NCBI RefSeq assembly: GCF_009753675.1
Contig: NZ_WQLV01000010.1
Location: 1 to 64,000, forward strand
Source of the DNA: Parasedimentitalea huanghaiensis
GTDB taxonomy: Bacteria; Pseudomonadota; Alphaproteobacteria; Rhodobacterales; Rhodobacteraceae
Reading direction: 5' to 3'
Length of the DNA: 64,000 bases
The stretch's first letter is position 1. Each line of letters starts with the position of its first letter. Below are positions 39,361 to 48,273 of the stretch, one piece after another. Below the pieces are notes generated by a model. The model was not told where the DNA came from. It worked only from the letters and a program-made list of their open reading frames with translations, and ran no database searches. A program made the translations under genes and the position numbers.

Positions 39361-40355
39361 TTATATGCGGGCAGGGCGGATGGCGTCTTGCCCGCAAAGG
39401 ACTGCTGGCGCAGGGTTTGCGGGCTGGTGCCATAACCCTTTTTGAACCAGTGCCGTAGGTTGGTACGCGAACCAAAGCCTGTGGCCACCACAATTTCAGC
39501 CAGCGGCAGATCGGTATGAACGAGCAACTGGTGCGCACGTTCAACCCGCAGCATGCGGTAGGCGGCCAGCGGGGTAGTGTCAGTTTTATCCTGAAACCGC
39601 CGCTCCAATTTTCGAGTTGAAACACCGACCTGTGCTGCCAATTCGCGGATCTGCTTTGGGTCTTCCAGGTTGTCCTGCATCAATTGTAATGTGGTGGCGA
39701 TCAAAGTGTCACCGCAGGCCCGCTGGCGCAAGTGCAGCGAGACCTTACTTACTTCATGTTTTGAGCTGTCAGAGAGGCCTAAGTATTGGCCTAGCGCGTT
39801 GGCAATCTGTTGGCCGTGATCGTCACGGATCAGCGTTAACAGCAGTCGTAACGCCGCAAAGGGGCTACTGGCGCTATTGACGATTCCTGCCGATGCCACA
39901 TGTTGCCCCGGGTCGCTGGCGACCAATTGCTCTTCGACGGCGGCTGCTGCAAAGTTGGGATGGATGGCAAGAGGCGAGGTCTTTAGTTGCCCCGCAACGC
40001 GCGGCAGGAATACGGCACCGCCGACCAAAACCACTCGGGCCGCCAATCGCAACAGTTGCCGCAGTCGGCTGCGCTGTGCTGGACTAACCTGCCAGCGAGA
40101 TTGGATGTCGCCTAAGAAAATCACGGTGCGACGTTGCCACAGCTGCGGGTCTTCGGGCAGGGGAGACAAAAGACTGCGTAAAGTCACCCGGTAATGCTGT
40201 GCTGGGATCAGATCATTGGCGGCATCAAACAGATCTCGAAACATTTGCGCCCCCGATGCCGCGGCACCTTCAGGCAGAATGATTTCAATGTCATGGACCG
40301 CGTTGGGCCCTGACTGTTTGTTGGCGCAAAAGGGGGCAGCAGTCTGACTGTTCAT
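39357..40355 (-). CDS. GlxA-family AraC-type transcriptional regulator
   Basis: The 332-residue protein has an N-terminal DJ-1/PfpI-like domain (about 20-200; VILVGGAVFL-like core, without an evident catalytic Cys) and a C-terminal AraC double helix-turn-helix (about 225-320, with IRELAAQVGVSTRKLERRF and LAEIVVATGFGSRTNLRHWFKK). Members include GbdR, SouR and CdhR, which respond to glycine betaine, sarcosine or carnitine. It lies 100 bases downstream of gcvP in the same direction, so a role in methylated-glycine or glycine metabolism is plausible but inferred. Confidence 0.88.
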   Translation of the reverse strand: MNSQTAAPFCANKQSGPNAVHDIEIILPEGAAASGAQMFRDLFDAANDLIPAQHYRVTLRSLLSPLPEDPQLWQRRTVIFLGDIQSRWQVSPAQRSRLRQLLRLAARVVLVGGAVFLPRVAGQLKTSPLAIHPNFAAAAVEEQLVASDPGQHVASAGIVNSASSPFAALRLLLTLIRDDHGQQIANALGQYLGLSDSSKHEVSKVSLHLRQRACGDTLIATTLQLMQDNLEDPKQIRELAAQVGVSTRKLERRFQDKTDTTPLAAYRMLRVERAHQLLVHTDLPLAEIVVATGFGSRTNLRHWFKKGYGTSPQTLRQQSFAGKTPSALPAYN

Positions 40356-40415
40356 GGCTGGCTCCTACTGCGGAATACGTTCGGCGGGATGTTCAAAATA
40401 TACTGAAACGAAGAA

Positions 40416-40445
40416 GGCTGCCCCACCGCATAGGGCGGAGCAGCC
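40416..40445 (-). terminator. Candidate terminator after gcvP
   Basis: On the minus strand GGCTGCTCCGC...GCGG...GCAGCC forms a GC-rich hairpin, with outer arms GGCTGC/GCAGCC and inner CCGC/GCGG. It is followed by TTCTTCGTTT. It lies 13 bases past the gcvP stop and probably ends the gcvTHP transcript before the regulator gene. The T-run is interrupted, so strength is uncertain. Confidence 0.6.
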
Positions 40446-40457
40446 GGGGTCAGAAAA

Positions 40458-43313
40458 TCAAGCGTCGTCTTCGTAGTCCGACATTGGCGGGCAGGTGCAA
40501 ATTAAGTTGCGGTCACCATAGGCATTGTCGACCCGATTGACGGGAGACCAATATTTGTCGACCCCCAACGAGCCGGGAGGGAAGCAGGCCTCTTCACGGC
40601 TGTAGGGGCGATCCCAATCCCCCACCAGATCACGCACCGTGTGTGGGGCATGTTTCAATGGGTTGTTTTCAGGATCAGCTTTACCGTCGATCACATCCTG
40701 TGCTTCGGCCCGGATAGACAACATCGCATCGCAGAAGCGGTCCAATTCTGCCTTGGGCTCGGATTCGGTTGGCTCGACCATCAGCGTGCCTGCAACTGGC
40801 CAAGACATCGTTGGCGCATGGAAACCGCTATCCACCAGACGTTTGGCGACATCGTCCACAGTTATGTTACCTGCATCATTCAGCGGGCGAGTGTCCAGAA
40901 TACACTCGTGCGCAACGCGACCCGTTCTGGAGGTGTAGAGGATGGGATAAGCATCCTTGAGCCGGGCCGCGATGTAGTTGGCATTCAGGATCGCTACCTT
41001 AGTGGCCTGAGTCAGACCAGCGCCACCCATCAGCAGGATATAAGCCCAGCTTACAGGCAGAATTGATGGCGAGCCAAATGGTGCTGCTGAAACAGGGCCA
41101 ACATCCGTGCCGTACTCGGGGTGGCCGGGCAGGAAATCGATGAGGTGAGATTTGACCCCAATTGGACCCATGCCGGGGCCGCCGCCACCGTGCGGAATGC
41201 AGAATGTTTTGTGCAGGTTCAGGTGCGAGACATCACCTCCGATCTTGCCGGGCTGGGCCAGGCCAACCATGGCGTTCATGTTGGCGCCGTCGATATAGAC
41301 CTGCCCGCCGTGATCATGGGTGATCTGGCAAACTTCCTGCACGGTTTCCTCGAACACGCCGTGAGTAGACGGGTAAGTGATCATGCAGGCAGCCAATGCA
41401 TCCGAGTGCTTTTCTGCCTTTTCGCGGAAGTCAGAGATGTCGATGTTGCCATCTTCGTCGGCTTTGACTGGGACCACTTTGTAGCCAACCATCTGCGCAG
41501 TGGCAGGGTTGGTGCCGTGCGCCGAAGTTGGAATCAGGCAGACATTGCGGGCGCCCTGCCCACGGGCGGTGTGATAGTTGCGGATGGTCAACAGGCCGGC
41601 ATATTCACCCTGCGCACCGGAGTTAGGCTGCTGGCTGATCGCATCATATCCTGTGATCTGGCACAGCTTGTCGTTCAGATCGTCGATCATCTGGGTGTAG
41701 CCCATGGCCTGATCGGTAGGCACGAAGGGGTGCAAGTTGCTGAACTCAGGCCAGGTCACCGGGATCATCTCGATGGTGGCGTTCAGTTTCATTGTGCAGG
41801 ATCCCAGTGGGATCATCGAACGATCGAGTGCTAGATCACGGTCTGCAAGGCGGCGCATATAGCGCGTGATTTCGGCTTCAGCCCGGTTCTTGTGGAAAAT
41901 CGGGTGAGTCAGGTACTCGCTTTCCCGCAACGCATGCTCTGGCAAACGATAGGCGCGGTTGGCCTGACTGTCGTCTTTCTTGTCGATGCCAAAGGCACCC
42001 CAGACAGCCTCGATTGTTTCGGGACGCGTTTGTTCGTCTAAGGAGACCCCGACCTTGGTTTCCCCAACTTTACGCAGGTTGATGCCGCGGGCAATTGCTG
42101 CTTCCATTACAGTTTTCTGCAATGGTCCAACTTCAACGGTGATTGTGTCAAAGAAGACTTCTGGCTCAACCTTGTAGCCATTTTCCTCTAGGCCAGCTGC
42201 CAAACGCGAGGTCTTGCGGTGGACCGATTGCGCGATGGCCTTGATGCCGTCAGGGCCATGATAGACTGCATACATTGATGCCATGACAGCCAGCAGCGCC
42301 TGTGCGGTACAGACGTTTGAGTTAGCTTTTTCACGGCGGATGTGCTGCTCTCGGGTTTGCAGGGCCAAACGATAAGCTTTGTTGCCGCGCGCATCGATGG
42401 AGACGCCGATGATACGGCCGGGCATAGCGCGCTTCAGTTTGTCACTTGTGGCCATATAAGCGGCGTGTGGTCCACCATACCCCATGGGTACGCCAAAGCG
42501 CTGGGTGGAGCCAATGGCAATGTCTGCGCCCATTTCACCGGGGGATTTCAGCAACGCCAGCGACAGGATGTCAGCTGCAACAATGGCCAAGCCTTTGTTT
42601 TCATGTAGAGCCGCGATTTCAGGGGTGAAGTCGCGAACATGGCCATAGGTGCCGGGATACTGGAAAATCGCACCAAACACCGTTTCGGCAACCAGGTCAT
42701 CCGGGTTCCCTACGATGACTTCAACACCCAGTGGTTCGGCGCGGGTTTTGATCACCGCTATGGTCTGAGCGTGGCAGCTCTCATCCACAAAAAAGGCCGC
42801 GTTATTGGCTTTGGAACGGCTACCCCGTTTGGCCATAGCCATAGCTTCGGCAGCGGCAGTTGCTTCATCCAGCAGCGAGGCATTAGCGATATCCATGCCG
42901 GTCAAATCGCTGACCATGGTCTGAAAGTTCAGCAGTGCTTCGAGACGGCCCTGTGAGATTTCTGGCTGATAGGGAGTATAAGCCGTATACCAAGCTGGGT
43001 TTTCCAAGATATTACGCAGGATCGGCGCCGGTGTGGTGGTGCCGTAATAGCCCTGTCCAATCAGTGACGTCAGAACCTTGTTCTTATTGGCGACCTCTTT
43101 CATGTGGAACAACGCATCGCGTTCGGTCATTGCCGGACCCCAATCCAATGCCTCAGCCTGCCGGATCGCAGGCGGCACCGTGGCGTCGATCATCTCGTCC
43201 AGCGTTTTGAAGCCGATCACCTGCAGCATATCCGCCATTTCGCGGGGGCTGGGGCCGATATGGCGTCGGTTGGCAAAGTCATAGGCTTCGTAGTCGGTCA
43301 GCTTGAAGGCCAT
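40458..43313 (-). CDS. gcvP: Glycine dehydrogenase (decarboxylating), P-protein
   Basis: The 951-residue P-protein decarboxylates glycine on PLP and passes the aminomethyl group to lipoyl-GcvH. It is the single-chain form with both halves (about 1-450 and 460-951). The PLP lysine sits in [17 protein letters not shown]. The N-terminus [14 protein letters not shown] and the [13 protein letters not shown]-type motif are family hallmarks. The ATG has AAAGGA upstream. It is the last of the gcvT-gcvH-gcvP set. Confidence 0.97.
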   Translation of the reverse strand: MAFKLTDYEAYDFANRRHIGPSPREMADMLQVIGFKTLDEMIDATVPPAIRQAEALDWGPAMTERDALFHMKEVANKNKVLTSLIGQGYYGTTTPAPILRNILENPAWYTAYTPYQPEISQGRLEALLNFQTMVSDLTGMDIANASLLDEATAAAEAMAMAKRGSRSKANNAAFFVDESCHAQTIAVIKTRAEPLGVEVIVGNPDDLVAETVFGAIFQYPGTYGHVRDFTPEIAALHENKGLAIVAADILSLALLKSPGEMGADIAIGSTQRFGVPMGYGGPHAAYMATSDKLKRAMPGRIIGVSIDARGNKAYRLALQTREQHIRREKANSNVCTAQALLAVMASMYAVYHGPDGIKAIAQSVHRKTSRLAAGLEENGYKVEPEVFFDTITVEVGPLQKTVMEAAIARGINLRKVGETKVGVSLDEQTRPETIEAVWGAFGIDKKDDSQANRAYRLPEHALRESEYLTHPIFHKNRAEAEITRYMRRLADRDLALDRSMIPLGSCTMKLNATIEMIPVTWPEFSNLHPFVPTDQAMGYTQMIDDLNDKLCQITGYDAISQQPNSGAQGEYAGLLTIRNYHTARGQGARNVCLIPTSAHGTNPATAQMVGYKVVPVKADEDGNIDISDFREKAEKHSDALAACMITYPSTHGVFEETVQEVCQITHDHGGQVYIDGANMNAMVGLAQPGKIGGDVSHLNLHKTFCIPHGGGGPGMGPIGVKSHLIDFLPGHPEYGTDVGPVSAAPFGSPSILPVSWAYILLMGGAGLTQATKVAILNANYIAARLKDAYPILYTSRTGRVAHECILDTRPLNDAGNITVDDVAKRLVDSGFHAPTMSWPVAGTLMVEPTESEPKAELDRFCDAMLSIRAEAQDVIDGKADPENNPLKHAPHTVRDLVGDWDRPYSREEACFPPGSLGVDKYWSPVNRVDNAYGDRNLICTCPPMSDYEDDA

Positions 43314-43347
43314 GGGGTGTTCCTTTGGAAAATCAGCGCTTGCCGGG

Positions 43348-43386
43348 AGGAAGGGAGCCTCCGGCGGGGATATTTTTAGCTAGATG
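43348..43386. repeat. Hairpin element resembling a dispersed roseobacter intergenic repeat
   Basis: Between gcvH and gcvP the plus strand reads GCCGGGAGGAAGGGAGCCTCCGGC, an imperfect inverted repeat with a one-base bulge, followed by GGGGATATTTTTAGCTAGATGAA. From memory, similar CTCCGGCGGGGATATTT sequences recur between genes in roseobacter genomes. Only one copy is in this window. It could also act as an intra-operon attenuator. Confidence 0.45.
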
Positions 43387-43428
43387 AAAAGCGGATCACA
43401 CCGAATGGCGGACCCGCTTCAGGATGGG

Positions 43429-43794
43429 TTAGCCAATAAAGGCTTTGTAGCCGTCCAGGTCCATCAGCTCTTCGAGCTGGTCGGTGTTTGTCAGCTTGAT
43501 CTTGTAGATCCAGGCGTCGCCTTCGGGGGAGTCGTTCAGCGTACCTGGATTTTCTTCCAGTGTTTCGTTAACTTCGGTCACTTCACCGTCAACGGCGGCG
43601 TAGATTTCCGAAGCTGCTTTGACGGATTCAATAACGCCAATGTCGTCGCCTTTTTCGAAGTCATCGCCGACTTCTTTTTGCTCGACAAAAACAATTTCGC
43701 CCAGCTGGTCGGCTGCGTGTTGAGTAATGCCGACTACGGCAGTTTCACCCTCGACAGTCAGCCATTCGTGCTCTTCGGAATAATAGGTGGTCAT
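43429..43794 (-). CDS. gcvH: Glycine cleavage system H protein
   Basis: The 121-residue lipoyl carrier shuttles the aminomethyl group from GcvP to GcvT. The lipoylated Lys is in GVIESVKAASEIYA, and the HEWL start and the C-terminal GYKAFIG region fit the family. The start at 43794 (MTTYYSEEHEW) has AGGAG at correct distance. A GTG three codons upstream is not preferred. It follows gcvT after 18 bases. Confidence 0.96.
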   Translation of the reverse strand: MTTYYSEEHEWLTVEGETAVVGITQHAADQLGEIVFVEQKEVGDDFEKGDDIGVIESVKAASEIYAAVDGEVTEVNETLEENPGTLNDSPEGDAWIYKIKLTNTDQLEELMDLDGYKAFIG

Positions 43795-43812
43795 TTTGGA
43801 CACTCCTGGGGT

Positions 43813-44910
43813 TTAGCGTTTGTAGTTTTGGGCGACAAAAGGCAGTGCTGCAATTTCAGCTGGCTGCGCCTTGCCACGGATGATGAGATTGATCTTTTGA
43901 CCTGGCTCACTGTGTTTGGTTGCCACATAGCCCATCGCAACCGGTGCGCCAACTGTTGGGCCAAAACCACCCGAGGTAATGCTGCCAATAGTGTTGCCAT
44001 CCAAATCCTGAACTTCGACACCGGCACGGGCTGGTGCGCGGCCGGTTGGTCGAATTCCGACCAGTTTCTTAGCTGCGCCTTCGGCAAGGTCGCGCTGGAT
44101 GCGATCAGCGCCCGGAAAGCCACCTTCTTCGCGGCGGCGTTTCTGCATGGCCCAAGTCAGCGAGGCTTCGACCGGAGAGGTGGAGTTGTCGATATCATTG
44201 CCATAGAGGCAGAGGCCAGATTCCAGACGCAGGCTGTCGCGCGCACCCAGTCCAACGGGCTCACAATCCTCGTGCGCCAGAAAGGCGCGGCAGATTTCAA
44301 TGGCTTTGTCTTCTGGGATGGAAATTTCAAAACCATCTTCGCCTGTATAGCCCAGCCGAGAGATACGGCATTCAACGCCGTTAATATCAGCAACCATGGT
44401 CTGCATGAAGGTCATGTCGCGGGCCGCTGGGCAGAGATCTCCGACCACGTTTTCAGCGGCTGGTCCTTGCACCGCGACCAGAGCGCGGTCAAAAATTTCT
44501 GTGACCTCAATACCGTCCAGATTGTCCGCCATATGCGGTATATCCTGATGACGCATCGAGGCGTTGACCACGAGGAACAAGTAATCGCCGGCATTGGCGA
44601 CGATCAGGTCGTCCATGATGCCACCGTCTGGGTTGGTAAAGAAAGTATAGCGTGCCTTGCCTTCCTTTAGGGTGGTCATTGCCGAGGGCACCAGTGTTTC
44701 GAGCTTTTCTGCAGCCCCCTCGCCGCGCAGGATCACCTGACCCATATGGCTAACATCAAACAGACCGGCCTTGGTGCGGGTATGGTTGTGCTCACCCATG
44801 ATTCCCATGGGATACTGCACTGGCATTTCCCACCCAGCAAAATCAACCATCTTGCCGCCAAGCTCGACGTGCAGGTCATATAGCGGTGTGCGTTTTGGCG
44901 CGTCAGTCAT
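43813..44910 (-). CDS. gcvT: Glycine cleavage system T protein (aminomethyltransferase)
   Basis: The 365-residue T-protein transfers the methylene group to tetrahydrofolate, releasing ammonia. It has the N-terminal GGKMVDFAGWEMPVQYP, LFDVSHMGQ, the folate-binding LGYTGEDGFEI and the C-terminal region with GRAPARAGVEV. It is the first gene of the gcv set. Its start codon lies one base after the 3' arm of a long leader helix, so translation may be gated by that RNA. Confidence 0.96.
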   Translation of the reverse strand: MTDAPKRTPLYDLHVELGGKMVDFAGWEMPVQYPMGIMGEHNHTRTKAGLFDVSHMGQVILRGEGAAEKLETLVPSAMTTLKEGKARYTFFTNPDGGIMDDLIVANAGDYLFLVVNASMRHQDIPHMADNLDGIEVTEIFDRALVAVQGPAAENVVGDLCPAARDMTFMQTMVADINGVECRISRLGYTGEDGFEISIPEDKAIEICRAFLAHEDCEPVGLGARDSLRLESGLCLYGNDIDNSTSPVEASLTWAMQKRRREEGGFPGADRIQRDLAEGAAKKLVGIRPTGRAPARAGVEVQDLDGNTIGSITSGGFGPTVGAPVAMGYVATKHSEPGQKINLIIRGKAQPAEIAALPFVAQNYKR

Positions 44911-44911
44911 G

Positions 44912-45040
44912 ACAGAGGCCTTTCGGTTTGGGATGGAACAGAGGTGCAGATTGCGCCTGACAAGACGCCCGGGCGAACCTGTCTAATGGAGAAACGGGCA
45001 ATCCCGTTAGGGCGAGCAATATTCATCTGGCGGCCTCTGT
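44912..45040 (-). promoter_or_regulatory. Closed multi-hairpin leader upstream of gcvT, candidate riboswitch
   Basis: On the minus strand a perfect 9-bp helix, ACAGAGGCC (45040-45032) with GGCCTCTGT (44920-44912), closes a 129-nt element. Inside lie a perfect hairpin AACGGG-ATTG-CCCGTT, a longer hairpin around the self-complementary CGCCCGGGCG flanked by GACA/TGTC, and a hairpin AGGCGCA-ATC-TGCACCT with one mismatch. The 3' closing strand covers positions -10 to -2 of gcvT, so folding would hide the ribosome site. The conserved glycine aptamer segments are not evident. A riboswitch or protein-binding leader is inferred. Confidence 0.65.
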
Positions 45041-45204
45041 GAATGTCAGGGTCAAATCAGCGATGTATGCGCTTGTATACGTGAATAACGCAATAATGTT
45101 CCTTTAGGAAACTTTTTCCCTATTGGCAACAAATTTGATGATAAGATGAATTCAGCTGAAGCAGGCGACAGGATTAAGCCGCTTGTAAATAGGAGAAATT
45201 CCAA

Positions 45205-45813
45205 ATGGAACCGGTACAGACCGAAGAAACAGGCCCAGCACGTGACGCTCGTGACGCGCCGGATGGGCAGGTTCTTGGCCAGATGATTCGAGATGCGCGC
45301 AAAGAAAAGGGATTGACGCTGGAGGAGGCTGCCAAAGCTGCGGCGATTGGTCGGTCAACCCTTTCAAAGATTGAGAACAACCTGACCAAACCAAGTTTCG
45401 ACATCATTCGCCGGTTGATGCAGACACTGGACTTAAAGACGCCACAGCTGTTTGTGCAGTCGGGCGATGGGGATATATCAGGTCGCCGCGACTATACTCT
45501 GGCCGGTCGTGGGGAACACCAAGAGACAGCAACCTATGATCACGAGTTGCTATGCACTGAGCTGACCAGCAAACGGATGTTGCCGTATATCAGCACAATT
45601 AAGGCACGAGATGTCAGCGAGTTTGAAAGCTGGGTTCGCCATCGCGGTGAAGAGTTCATGTTTGTGATTAGTGGCTCGCTAACACTGTACACGGAACATT
45701 ACCGACCACTGGAAATGACTGAGGGTGACAGTGTCTATTATGACAGCGGGATGGGGCATGGCTGCGTGTCTACCAGCACCGAAGATGCGCGGGTGCTGTG
45801 GGTGTCACTGTAA
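45205..45813 (+). CDS. XRE-family regulator with cupin domain
   Basis: The 202-residue protein has an XRE helix-turn-helix (about 24-80; LTLEEAAKAAAIGRSTLSKIENNLTKPS region) and a C-terminal cupin (about 125-200; RGEEFMFVISGSLTLYTEHY, LEMTEGDSVYYDSGMGHG). Such proteins are small-molecule-responsive repressors of amino-acid, polyamine or osmolyte genes. A clear AGGAG precedes the ATG. It is divergent from gcvT with about 295 bases between, so it may regulate gcvTHP, but that is inferred from position. Confidence 0.9.
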   Translation: MEPVQTEETGPARDARDAPDGQVLGQMIRDARKEKGLTLEEAAKAAAIGRSTLSKIENNLTKPSFDIIRRLMQTLDLKTPQLFVQSGDGDISGRRDYTLAGRGEHQETATYDHELLCTELTSKRMLPYISTIKARDVSEFESWVRHRGEEFMFVISGSLTLYTEHYRPLEMTEGDSVYYDSGMGHGCVSTSTEDARVLWVSL

Positions 45814-46034
45814 GCTGATTGGGCAGGAAGGAAGCTTTTTCCGTTGCTGGAACAAGAGGGGCCCTAATTCACTCTAACGTCGGCGAAGATTGAAAGTCGT
45901 TTCTCTGCGGTAAGACTGCTTGCGCGCCGTTTCAGATAGTCCCAGATGCGGTTACTAGTGGGGGCGCAAACGGATTTGGAACTGCCCGTGCGAAGGTATG
46001 CAGAAGTCGTAGACGTGGAAAATTCGATTTCAGT

Positions 46035-46229
46035 CTATGTGGGGTTGCTCAAATGAGAGTTCCGAAGTGTTGACCCAGCGAAAACCAAGATCGAGGTCAG
46101 AAAAACACTCAGACATCCGGCGCCCATGTAAATTGCAAGAGCGAAGAGAAACGAATGGCCCGCAACGAGAGCTGCACCAGCCAACACACTGCCGGAAATC
46201 ACTGCCAAGGCTAATATACCAACAACCAT
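46035..46229 (-). CDS. Small two-helix membrane protein
   Basis: A 64-residue frame begins at an ATG with a strong ribosome site (GGAGGG, four bases upstream). It consists almost wholly of two hydrophobic segments (about 2-22 and 26-50) with a small-residue pattern (VISGSVLAGAALVAGH, YMGAGCLSVFL). The ribosome site and membrane-like composition support a real gene. I do not recognise the family. The next gene on that strand lies about 270 bases upstream and the XRE gene ends about 220 bases downstream, so it looks monocistronic. Confidence 0.6.
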   Translation of the reverse strand: MVVGILALAVISGSVLAGAALVAGHSFLFALAIYMGAGCLSVFLTSILVFAGSTLRNSHLSNPT

Positions 46230-46463
46230 TTTTCCCTCCGAAACAAAGCAATGCGTGATGATCAGTATAAAGTCGAAAACGTTAGCAGCTTATTATGAAA
46301 ACCCAAGTTAAGGAGTCAATTTCATGAAGCTTTGTGTCCACAATGTGGCGGGTGACGGCACAACAAATTAGATTTTGTCGTTAATGAGAGGAATTTTGTA
46401 AGCCGCTGATGAAGGGCTTGCCCTAAAGACCCCAGGCCCTGAGCCAGGTGGCCCGGGGGCCAA

Positions 46464-46487
46464 CCCACCAGAGCGCTGCTCGGTGGG
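46464..46487 (-). terminator. Hairpin downstream of the exported-protein gene
   Basis: CCCACC-GAGC-AGC-GCTC-(T)-GGTGGG on the minus strand forms a 10-bp stem with one bulged base and a 3-base loop. It starts 20 bases past the stop of the gene at 46507-47025. No T-run follows, so it may stabilise the 3' end rather than stop transcription. Confidence 0.5.
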
Positions 46488-46506
46488 CAGGTTCAACAGG
46501 TCCATG

Positions 46507-47025
46507 CTAACAGGCCTTCACTCCCATTCTGATGATCTCGGTGCCACTCATTCGGTAGATGCCTCGGATCCTCTTTCGGCCTTTCTTCATGTACCAATTT
46601 CGCAGAGTTTCGGGATAATGCTCCGCTATCAGTTGTGAGTAATACTCAAACTCGTCTGGCTTTAGTCGCTTGCCGCTGCGAGAGGGTCCATGAAACCCAA
46701 AAACAGTTCCTGGCGAGACGCAGGTTTGGGGGAGGCCAAGCAACATGGTGCAGGTGGAATAGCATATCTGACCGCGGATTTCGACCGGCTGACCTGTAGT
46801 GCGCAGGGTATCAATTTCGAGCAAGCGATCACTGACAGTGCCGCCGCGATCGTTGTTAATCACATAAGGCTGCACGCTAGCGTAGGCACGATTTTCTGCC
46901 CCAGCCAACCCCATGACAAGCGCCAATGCGGTTGGTAATGTGCCGCGCAATGTTGTTTTTCCGCGACCTTTGTTACTGGCCACAGCCTTCACTGACCTAC
47001 GAATAGGTATTATCCACACCACCAT
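46507..47025 (-). CDS. Exported ClpP/crotonase-like protein of unknown function
   Basis: The 172-residue protein has a basic N-terminus and a hydrophobic segment (about 29-43) ending AYA at 49, a likely signal peptide. The mature part includes GQPVEIRGQICYSTCTMLLG, where a Cys-rich CYSTC (Cys88, Cys92) takes the place of the Ser-containing turn of ClpP-fold proteins. It is followed by TCVSPGTVFGFHGPS. It reads like a family I have seen in Rhodobacterales, but I know no assigned function. GGGGGA precedes the ATG. A perfect 13-bp inverted repeat reaches to within eight bases of the start codon. Confidence 0.75.
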   Translation of the reverse strand: MVVWIIPIRRSVKAVASNKGRGKTTLRGTLPTALALVMGLAGAENRAYASVQPYVINNDRGGTVSDRLLEIDTLRTTGQPVEIRGQICYSTCTMLLGLPQTCVSPGTVFGFHGPSRSGKRLKPDEFEYYSQLIAEHYPETLRNWYMKKGRKRIRGIYRMSGTEIIRMGVKAC

Positions 47026-47032
47026 ACATCCC

Positions 47033-47090
47033 CCAAATTTTTCGCGTCCTGAGAAATGGATCTCTCCATGTTCCGCAGCGAAAAATTTGG
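47033..47090. promoter_or_regulatory. 13-bp inverted repeat at the start of the exported-protein gene
   Basis: CCAAATTTTTCGC (47033-47045) and GCGAAAAATTTGG (47078-47090) are perfect complements around a 32-base loop that itself holds ATGGA/TCCAT. The proximal arm overlaps the edge of the ribosome site. It could be an RNA gate, an operator, or an insertion footprint. The rest of the 300-base gap to the IclR gene (47091-47325) shows nothing else clear. Confidence 0.7.
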
Positions 47091-47325
47091 TAGCATGTTG
47101 GCGGTTAACGACGCCTTTTAACGGCTCATTAATACGTTGAATATTTTAGATAATATTCACATTTATTGAGAGATGTGATTCACAAACTCATAATGTCTGA
47201 CCAATTGGATTTTGCATGTGATCAAGAACGTCACAGCAGCTAAAGACAAAACGATGGCTGCGTTCAGCAGGCAGCAATGCCGCCTGTACCAAACCATATA
47301 GAATAGGCCTGACATCAGCGCTAGG

Positions 47326-48105
47326 TCAGTAAACACCCCGCGACTGTGGCGCGATAGCTAGTGCAGCATCCAGAATGTACGGTACGAGCTCTTCCTGAAT
47401 CCGGTCTTGGCCCCAGTGATGTGAGGATACTGAACATTGCACAGCCGCATAGGCTCGACCGTCAGGACCAATAATTGGCGCAGCAACGCCGGTTTGATTC
47501 AGGATCATTTGGTTCTGGGTTGTGGCGTAGCCTTTTTGGGCCGCCTCTTCGATACCCTCGCGAATGACATCACGATCAATCGTTGTCTTAGGTGTGAACT
47601 GGTGGATCGGCCAGCTCTCTACGACACGATCCCGTTCCTCAACTGGCCAAGTTGAAATCATTACACGGCCTGCCGATGCGTTCAGCGCAGGGAGGCGCCG
47701 TCCAACAAGTGTGGCTGAAAACTGGCTGATGCCGTTGGGCAATCGGCTGACGTAGATAATATGATCCCCTGAAAGTTCGGTCAGGTTGACGGTCGATCCT
47801 AACCGCTGAGACAGGTCAATCAGTTGTGGCATAGCTTGTCTGACCAGCGGATCAGACCAGAAATACGCATAGGCCAACTCTAGCCAGGCATGCGACGGGC
47901 GGAAGCGTTTGGTTTCCGGATCTTTGTCCAGCATGCCTTCGACGTGAAGTGTATTCGCCAATCTCTGAGTCGCACTTTTGTCCAGCCCTGTGCGGCGGGC
48001 AAGATCCGTCAATGACATCTCAGTTGTGGTTTCGTCAAAGGCCCGTAGCAATTTCAGGCCCTTGGCCAAAGAGCCAACAAACAGTGTATTTTGCTTTTCT
48101 TTCAT
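47326..48105 (-). CDS. IclR-family transcriptional regulator
   Basis: The 259-residue regulator has an N-terminal winged helix (about 8-72; SLTDLARRTGLDKSATQRLANTL) and the IclR effector domain (about 85-250; DHIIYVSRLP, GRRLPALNASAGRV, GVAAPIIGPDGRAYAAVQCS). It is divergent from the peptide-importer operon, with a 17-bp palindrome between. It is therefore the likely switch for the gamma-glutamyl peptide genes. Confidence 0.92.
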   Translation of the reverse strand: MKEKQNTLFVGSLAKGLKLLRAFDETTTEMSLTDLARRTGLDKSATQRLANTLHVEGMLDKDPETKRFRPSHAWLELAYAYFWSDPLVRQAMPQLIDLSQRLGSTVNLTELSGDHIIYVSRLPNGISQFSATLVGRRLPALNASAGRVMISTWPVEERDRVVESWPIHQFTPKTTIDRDVIREGIEEAAQKGYATTQNQMILNQTGVAAPIIGPDGRAYAAVQCSVSSHHWGQDRIQEELVPYILDAALAIAPQSRGVY

Positions 48106-48206
48106 ACAGATACCAACTTGTTAACCCGCGTTTCGTCAGCCCAAGCCGAAACGGGCTTGACTGGTTGATGTGAAAAATGATTACTTAGCGCATATAACAA
48201 TAAAGA

Positions 48207-48223
48207 ATATCATATTATGATAT
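48207..48223. promoter_or_regulatory. 17-bp palindrome, likely IclR operator
   Basis: ATATCATA-T-TATGATAT is a perfect 8-bp inverted repeat with one central base, in the gap between the IclR gene and the binding-protein gene. It lies 51 bases before the binding-protein start. IclR-type regulators bind short palindromes of this size; the assignment is by position. Confidence 0.6.
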
Positions 48224-48273
48224 CTTGTCAACCAGCAACTTATCGGCTCCGGCCGACCAGCAAGGGAAGAGAC

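Noticed and set aside
43384-44670. 428-codon open frame on the plus strand opposite gcvT-gcvH
   Set aside because: It runs antisense to well-conserved gcvT and gcvH, has no recognised motif, and its composition mirrors the opposite coding strand.
44912-45040. Known glycine riboswitch
   Set aside because: The conserved segments of the glycine aptamer are not found in the leader, so I list it only as an unassigned structured element.
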